Source of the DNA: JBMTVN01 sp046047235
Lineage (GTDB): Bacteria > Verrucomicrobiota > Verrucomicrobiia > Limisphaerales > JAHDYP01
Direction of reading: 5' to 3'
Assembly (NCBI GenBank): GCA_046047235.1
Contig: JBJOII010000044.1
Coordinates: 1-64,000 of the forward strand
DNA length: 64,000 nucleotides
The translations under genes and the position numbers were made by a program. Under the pieces are notes generated by a model. That model made no database searches. It saw nothing but the letters and a program-made list of their open reading frames with translations, and was not told where the DNA came from. Positions 59,939 through 64,000 of the stretch are shown piece by piece (the stretch's first letter is position 1; the number at the start of each line of letters is the position of its first letter).

Positions 59939-62677
59939 TCATAAGCGCATCGCCTCCACGGCAGCCAAAACCTTGGGAATCCCATCCATCCTCGCCCCAC
60001 CACCCTGCGCAAAATCAGGCTTGCCCCCACCCCGACCCTCCACCAACGGAGCAATCGCCTGAATGATCTTGCCCGCCTGAAACCTCGCCGTGTGTGCGGA
60101 ACCCACCAACGCCATAAGCTTAACCGGCTTGTCCCCACCCACATCACCCACCAACACCGCCACTCCGCCGAACTCCCCCCGAATATGCCCCACCACAGCC
60201 TGCAAGGTGTCGTTGTCTGTCCGCCCCACATTCGAAATAATCCACGGCACACCAGCCACGTCCTCCGCCCCACGTATCAATTCACGAGCCGTCAACGACG
60301 CCCGCTCCTGCAACATCGTCCGCACCTGCCGCTCCAATTCCTTCTGCTGCAAAAGGATGGATTCAATCTTCCGCTCCACCTGGTCCAAAGGCGAATTAAT
60401 CCGGCCCGCCACCCCACGCAACACCATCGATTCCTCCAAAAACCTGCGGTAGGACTCCATACCGGCCACTGCCTCAATCCGGCGTACCCCCGCCGCAACC
60501 GCCGACTCAGACGCCACCCGGAATAACCCAATCTCCCCGGTCGCCCGACAATGCGTCCCACCACACAGTTCCATGGAATACCCATCCAGCCCGCCAGCTC
60601 GCCCCCCCACCTGAACCACCCGAACCCGATCCCCATACTTGTCCCCGAAAAACTGCATGATGTCCGGACGCTGCCGCACATCCTGATAGGATGCCTCACT
60701 CCAGGAAACGCCCGCATTCTCCAGAATCCGCTCGTTCACCAATGACTCTATGTCCCGGACCTGCTGCTCGCTCAATGCCGCACTGTTAAAGTCAAATGTC
60801 AGCTTCTCCGGCCCAACATAGGAACCCTTCTGGGTGGCATCCGTCCCCACAACCTCATGTAAAGCCCAGTGAAGCAAATGCGTCACGGTATGGTGCCGCT
60901 GAATCGCCGACCGCCGGGCCATGTCCACACGCAACACCAGCTTCTGTCCCACCTCCGGAGCCGAATCCACCTCATCCAGCAAATGCAACCACGTGTCACC
61001 GGCCTTGCGGGTGTCGCTCACCTGCCAACTCGAACCATCCCCCTCCAGACTACCCGTGTCCCCCACTTGCCCCCCCATCTCGGCGTAAAACGGGGTCTCA
61101 CCCAAAACCACCGCCCTAGCCCCATCCATCTCCACAACCTCCAACACCTCCGACTCCACTGAAAATTCATCGAACCCGATAAATCGGGTGGGCTCCTGAT
61201 GCGACAGGCTGGAGACCTCAATCACAGTCTTCTTGCGCGTGGTCCTCGAACGCTCGCGCTGCTCCTCCATCAGCTCCTGAAACCCCACCAGATCCACCGT
61301 CAACCCCCGCTCGCGCGCCATCAATTCCGTCAGATCCGAGGGGAATCCCTGCTCGTCAAATAGCCTGAATGCCACCTCAGCCGACAACTCGGTGCGATCT
61401 CCAAGCAACCCAACCTCGTCAGTAAACAGCTGAATGCCACGATCCAACGTCTTGTTGAACGCCACCTCCTCCGCCCGCAAAACCTCCTTCACCTTGGACT
61501 GCTGCTGCACAAGCTCCGGAAAAACACCCCCCAACGTCTCCACCACGACGTCCGCTAACTCGTAAAAGAACGGCTCAGTCAAACCCAGGGTGCGACCATA
61601 CCTCACCGCCCGCCGCAGAATCCGCCGAAGTACATAATTCCTGTCCTTATTCCCAGGCCGAATCCCGTCCGCCGCCGCACAGGTCAAGGTCCGGATGTGA
61701 TCCGCAATCACCCGAAACGCCACATCCACCTGCTCCTGCTCACCCTGCGGAACCATCCGCCCCGAAGCATCCGGCCGCGGCAAAGTGGAACCATACTTCT
61801 TCCCGCTCAACTGCTCCAAACGCTCGAAAATCGGCCGGAAAACGTCCGTCTCATAGTTCGAAACCAGCCGGCTGAAATCCTTGAACCCCTGCGTACACTG
61901 CATCACCCCAACCACACGCTCAAACCCCATGCCCGTATCCACGTGACGCGCCGGCAAAGGAGCAAAACTGCCGTCCACCCCGGCAGCAAACTGGATGAAT
62001 ACAAGATTCCAAATCTCAATGCACTCCGCCCTGCCCTGGTTCACCAGCTTGCCCTGCGAATCACCCTCCGGTGTCAAATCGATGTGAATCTCACTGCACG
62101 GACCACAAGGACCCGTATCCCCCATCATCCAAAAGTTGTCCTTCTTCCCCCCAAAACAGATGTGCACTTTCGGATCTAGGCCCGCAGTCGAAAAGAGCTC
62201 GGCCCAATAGTCATACGCTTCCTGGTCAAACTCAGCCGGATCTCCAGGCCCGGGCTGATACACCGTCGCAAACAACCTCTCCTTCGGAAACTTCCAGACC
62301 TCAGTGATCAACTCCCACGCCCAGCTAATCGCCTCCTTCTTAAAATAATCCCCAAAACTCCAGTTGCCCAACATCTCAAACAGGGTGTGGTGATACGTGT
62401 CCAACCCCACATCCTCCAAGTCGTTGTGCTTGCCCCCCGCGCGAATGCACTTCTGCGTGTCCGCCGCCCGTGTGTCCAATGACGGAACCGCCCCCGCCCA
62501 ACTCGAAACATCCGCTTTCCGCTCCGCCAGAAAAATCGGCACAAACTGATTCATCCCAGCATTGGTAAATAACAGGTTCGGGGCGTCTGGCATCAAGCTG
62601 GCAGACGGTACCAAGGTGTGCTGCTTGGAGCGAAAGAACTCCAGAAACGATTGCCGGATCTCGGTGCTGGTCATCAT
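59939..62677 (-). CDS. alaS: Alanyl-tRNA synthetase
   Basis: AlaRS charges tRNA-Ala and edits mischarged Ser/Gly. The class II catalytic core is at the N-terminus (EIRQSFLEFFRSKQHTLVPSASL, FTNAGMNQFVPIFLAE, NDLEDVGLDTYHHTLFEMLGNWSFGDYF, EIWNLVFIQF). The editing domain has the zinc motif HTVTHLLHWALHEVVG (HxxxH) with CGGTHCRATGEIG (CxxxH). A C-terminal DHHA1-type domain (FQAGKIIQAIAPLVEGRGGGKPDFAQGGG) completes it. The predicted product is about 912 residues. The start is ATG 62677 or 62674; the longer frame to 62812 overlaps the upstream gene end and lacks similarity. An insertion region about residues 340-370 (KKYGSTLPRPDASGRMVPQG) is a little longer than in E. coli. Confidence 0.96.
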   Translation of the reverse strand: MMTSTEIRQSFLEFFRSKQHTLVPSASLMPDAPNLLFTNAGMNQFVPIFLAERKADVSSWAGAVPSLDTRAADTQKCIRAGGKHNDLEDVGLDTYHHTLFEMLGNWSFGDYFKKEAISWAWELITEVWKFPKERLFATVYQPGPGDPAEFDQEAYDYWAELFSTAGLDPKVHICFGGKKDNFWMMGDTGPCGPCSEIHIDLTPEGDSQGKLVNQGRAECIEIWNLVFIQFAAGVDGSFAPLPARHVDTGMGFERVVGVMQCTQGFKDFSRLVSNYETDVFRPIFERLEQLSGKKYGSTLPRPDASGRMVPQGEQEQVDVAFRVIADHIRTLTCAAADGIRPGNKDRNYVLRRILRRAVRYGRTLGLTEPFFYELADVVVETLGGVFPELVQQQSKVKEVLRAEEVAFNKTLDRGIQLFTDEVGLLGDRTELSAEVAFRLFDEQGFPSDLTELMARERGLTVDLVGFQELMEEQRERSRTTRKKTVIEVSSLSHQEPTRFIGFDEFSVESEVLEVVEMDGARAVVLGETPFYAEMGGQVGDTGSLEGDGSSWQVSDTRKAGDTWLHLLDEVDSAPEVGQKLVLRVDMARRSAIQRHHTVTHLLHWALHEVVGTDATQKGSYVGPEKLTFDFNSAALSEQQVRDIESLVNERILENAGVSWSEASYQDVRQRPDIMQFFGDKYGDRVRVVQVGGRAGGLDGYSMELCGGTHCRATGEIGLFRVASESAVAAGVRRIEAVAGMESYRRFLEESMVLRGVAGRINSPLDQVERKIESILLQQKELERQVRTMLQERASLTARELIRGAEDVAGVPWIISNVGRTDNDTLQAVVGHIRGEFGGVAVLVGDVGGDKPVKLMALVGSAHTARFQAGKIIQAIAPLVEGRGGGKPDFAQGGGARMDGIPKVLAAVEAMRL

Positions 62678-62793
62678 AACGGGCCTGGAACAAATCACGA
62701 ACTTTACACGGCTGCCCACCGCATCCCCTGCGCAGAGCCAGCCAAAAAGTGGGGCGAAGATTAGGACAAACTCTTCCCGCCTGACCAGTCCTA

Positions 62794-63213
62794 TCACGCC
62801 CCGGAACACCAAGGCTCCGACGAGTTCAACAGCGACTCCAGCAAATGCTCGTCTGCCGCCGGGAATGCATACGCCCCCAAACTCTCACGCCCAACCCACT
62901 CGAATGCCTTGCACCCCAGTGCCACCGGCTCATGCCGTGTCCATCGGCAAAGAAAAAAACGCAGCCTCACACTCCGCTCCGGATAAGCATGCTCCACCTC
63001 CTGATACAAGTCACCAACCTCCACCTCAATCCCCAGCTCCTCCAGCAACTCGCGCCTCAAACACGCCTCATAACTCTCCCCCGGATCCCGCTTGCCCCCG
63101 GGAAATTCCCAAAGCCCCCCAAGATGATCCCCATCCCGACGCTGCGCAATCAACAGCCGCCCCTCGCGGAATACCAGCCCAGCTGCAACTTCAATGACGC
63201 GTTCAGCGGCCAA
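62794..63213 (-). CDS. Nudix hydrolase (MutT-like)
   Basis: The Nudix box GGKRDPGESYEACLRRELLEELGI matches the GX5EX7REUXEEXGU consensus. The preceding VAAGLVFREGRLLIAQRRDGDHLGGLWEFPGGK and following YPERSVRLRFFLCRW fit MutT, the 8-oxo-dGTP pyrophosphatase that keeps oxidised guanine out of DNA. Other (d)NTP or sugar-nucleotide substrates are possible. The start is uncertain: the TTG at 63213, with AAGAGC just upstream, overlaps the stop of the preceding dehydrogenase gene by 11 bases. An ATG at 63276 would give 160 residues with an atypical N-terminus. Coupled translation with the upstream gene is likely. Confidence 0.84.
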   Translation of the reverse strand: MAAERVIEVAAGLVFREGRLLIAQRRDGDHLGGLWEFPGGKRDPGESYEACLRRELLEELGIEVEVGDLYQEVEHAYPERSVRLRFFLCRWTRHEPVALGCKAFEWVGRESLGAYAFPAADEHLLESLLNSSEPWCSGA

Positions 63214-64000
63214 TGCTCTTGTAGATAAAACCCAGCTTCTCCATCCGCTCAGGATCAAAGAGGTTACGACCATCAAACAGAATCGGATGCGTCATCCCCT
63301 TGCGGGCCTTGTCCAAATCCAAGTCCCTGAAGTCAGGCCATTCCGTGGCAATCACCAAAGCATCACAACCCTCAGCCACGTCATCCTTGTCCTCCACCCA
63401 CACAACGTCCTGCAACTCCTTGCGCGCCTTGTCCATCGCCTTGGGATCATGCACCCGTAACCGCGCCCCCATCTGCTGCAACCGCCGGCAAACCTCAATG
63501 GCGGGCGACATCCGGACATCATCCGTGTTCTGCTTGAACGCCAAACCCAACACCCCAATGGTCTTGTCCTTCACAACCCATAAGGTGTCGCAGATCTTCT
63601 TCAAAAATGCGTCCATCTGGAAGGAGTTGATCTTCTGCACCTCCTTCAACAACCCGAAATCATACCCCAGCTGCTCGGCAATTTTGATGAACGCACTCAG
63701 GTCCTTCGGGAAACAACTCCCGCCAAAACCCAGCGAAGCATCCAAAAACCGCCGCCCAATCCGCGTGTCCATGCCAATCCCGTTGGCCACCTCAGTCACG
63801 TTGGCGCCCGAAAGCTCACAAACCACCGACACCGCGTTGATATAGGAAATCTTCAGCGCCAAAAACGAGTTCGCCGCGTGCTTGATCAACTCCGCTGAGT
63901 TGATGTCCGTCACAATCACCGGCGCCTTATACGGAGCGTAAACCTCCTTCATCGCCGAAACCGCCCTCGGAGACTGAACCCCAATCACCACACGGTCCGG
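63203..64000 (-). CDS. UDP-glucose/GDP-mannose dehydrogenase family protein, partial
   Basis: The 5' end lies beyond the window. What remains covers about the last 265 residues: helical central domain (DINSAELIKHAANSFLALKISYINAVSVVCELSGANVTEVANGIGMD), the catalytic Cys in GFGGSCFPKDLSAFIKIAEQLG, and the C-terminal Rossmann domain (KTIGVLGLAFKQNTDDVRMSPAIEVCRRLQQMGARLRVHDPKAM, ALVIATEWPDFRDLDLDKARKG, DGRNLFDPERMEKLGF). This pattern is that of UDP-glucose 6-dehydrogenase, which makes UDP-glucuronate for polysaccharides. GDP-mannose or UDP-ManNAc dehydrogenases are close relatives, but the TEW motif favours the Ugd group. Its stop overlaps the Nudix gene start. Confidence 0.92.
   Translation of the reverse strand, partial: PDRVVIGVQSPRAVSAMKEVYAPYKAPVIVTDINSAELIKHAANSFLALKISYINAVSVVCELSGANVTEVANGIGMDTRIGRRFLDASLGFGGSCFPKDLSAFIKIAEQLGYDFGLLKEVQKINSFQMDAFLKKICDTLWVVKDKTIGVLGLAFKQNTDDVRMSPAIEVCRRLQQMGARLRVHDPKAMDKARKELQDVVWVEDKDDVAEGCDALVIATEWPDFRDLDLDKARKGMTHPILFDGRNLFDPERMEKLGFIYKSIGR

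Noticed and set aside
59782..60273. 163-residue Trp/Arg-rich frame overlapping the alaS 3' end
   Set aside because: It overlaps the alaS C-terminal coding region in another frame, and its composition is that of a shadow.

Overview
The window looks like a chromosomal segment of a GC-rich, Gram-negative member of the Verrucomicrobiota, probably close to the Pedosphaera/Limisphaera group; that placement is inferred, not proven. Supporting signs are the fused lpxC-fabZ gene, an LPS-type cell envelope, a delta-60 repeat protein, secreted proteins with TSP3-like calcium repeats and a C-terminal module I associate with verrucomicrobial exported proteins, and intergenic DNA full of short tandem repeats. 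I saw no rRNA, tRNA, CRISPR array, insertion sequence or phage gene.

Layout. 1-3.7 kb, minus strand: argG, a cation diffusion facilitator and a DUF1015 protein. 3.9-8.1 kb, minus: a pentose operon, araB-araD-sodium/solute symporter. 8.4-24.9 kb, minus: one tightly coupled four-gene operon for exported proteins. In transcription order it encodes a 639-residue secreted protein, a giant protein of about 3,660 residues, a PpiC-type lipoprotein and an 857-residue TSP3/RTX-like protein. This is the most interesting unit. 25-31.4 kb: a zinc-dependent dehydrogenase, a DUF885 metallopeptidase-like protein, a frameshifted uroporphyrinogen-decarboxylase-like gene and a delta-60 repeat protein. 31.5-38.5 kb, minus: htpG, nuoI, nuoD, nuoC, nuoB, nuoA, a small conserved hypothetical and a lipoprotein aminopeptidase. 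38.8-41.5 kb, plus: a secreted DUF1080 protein and a GH97 glycosidase. 41.5-46.5 kb, minus: an exported FAD-dependent oxidoreductase followed by a NosR-like/ApbE fusion. 46.7-50.5 kb, plus: xseB, dxs, icd. 50.7-64 kb, minus: three tandem CNNM/CBS proteins, lpxC-fabZ, pnp, rpsO, a SirB1-like protein, a small membrane protein, alaS, a Nudix hydrolase and a UDP-sugar dehydrogenase cut by the window edge.

How the parts fit. Much of the window is housekeeping: arginine, isoprenoid and lipid A synthesis, complex I, TCA cycle and translation. The rest suggests a polysaccharide degrader with a large exported proteome: GH97, DUF1080, araB-araD with a symporter, the giant lectin/LamG/PA14 protein and several lipoproteins. 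Intergenic regions carry repeat families: a 14-bp tandem repeat running into argG, a 9-bp GATC-containing tandem repeat at four sites, a 7-bp CCATCTM-like tandem repeat at three sites, and a perfect 38-bp repeat upstream of both araB and the giant-protein operon. All family assignments come from reading translated sequence; no search was run.
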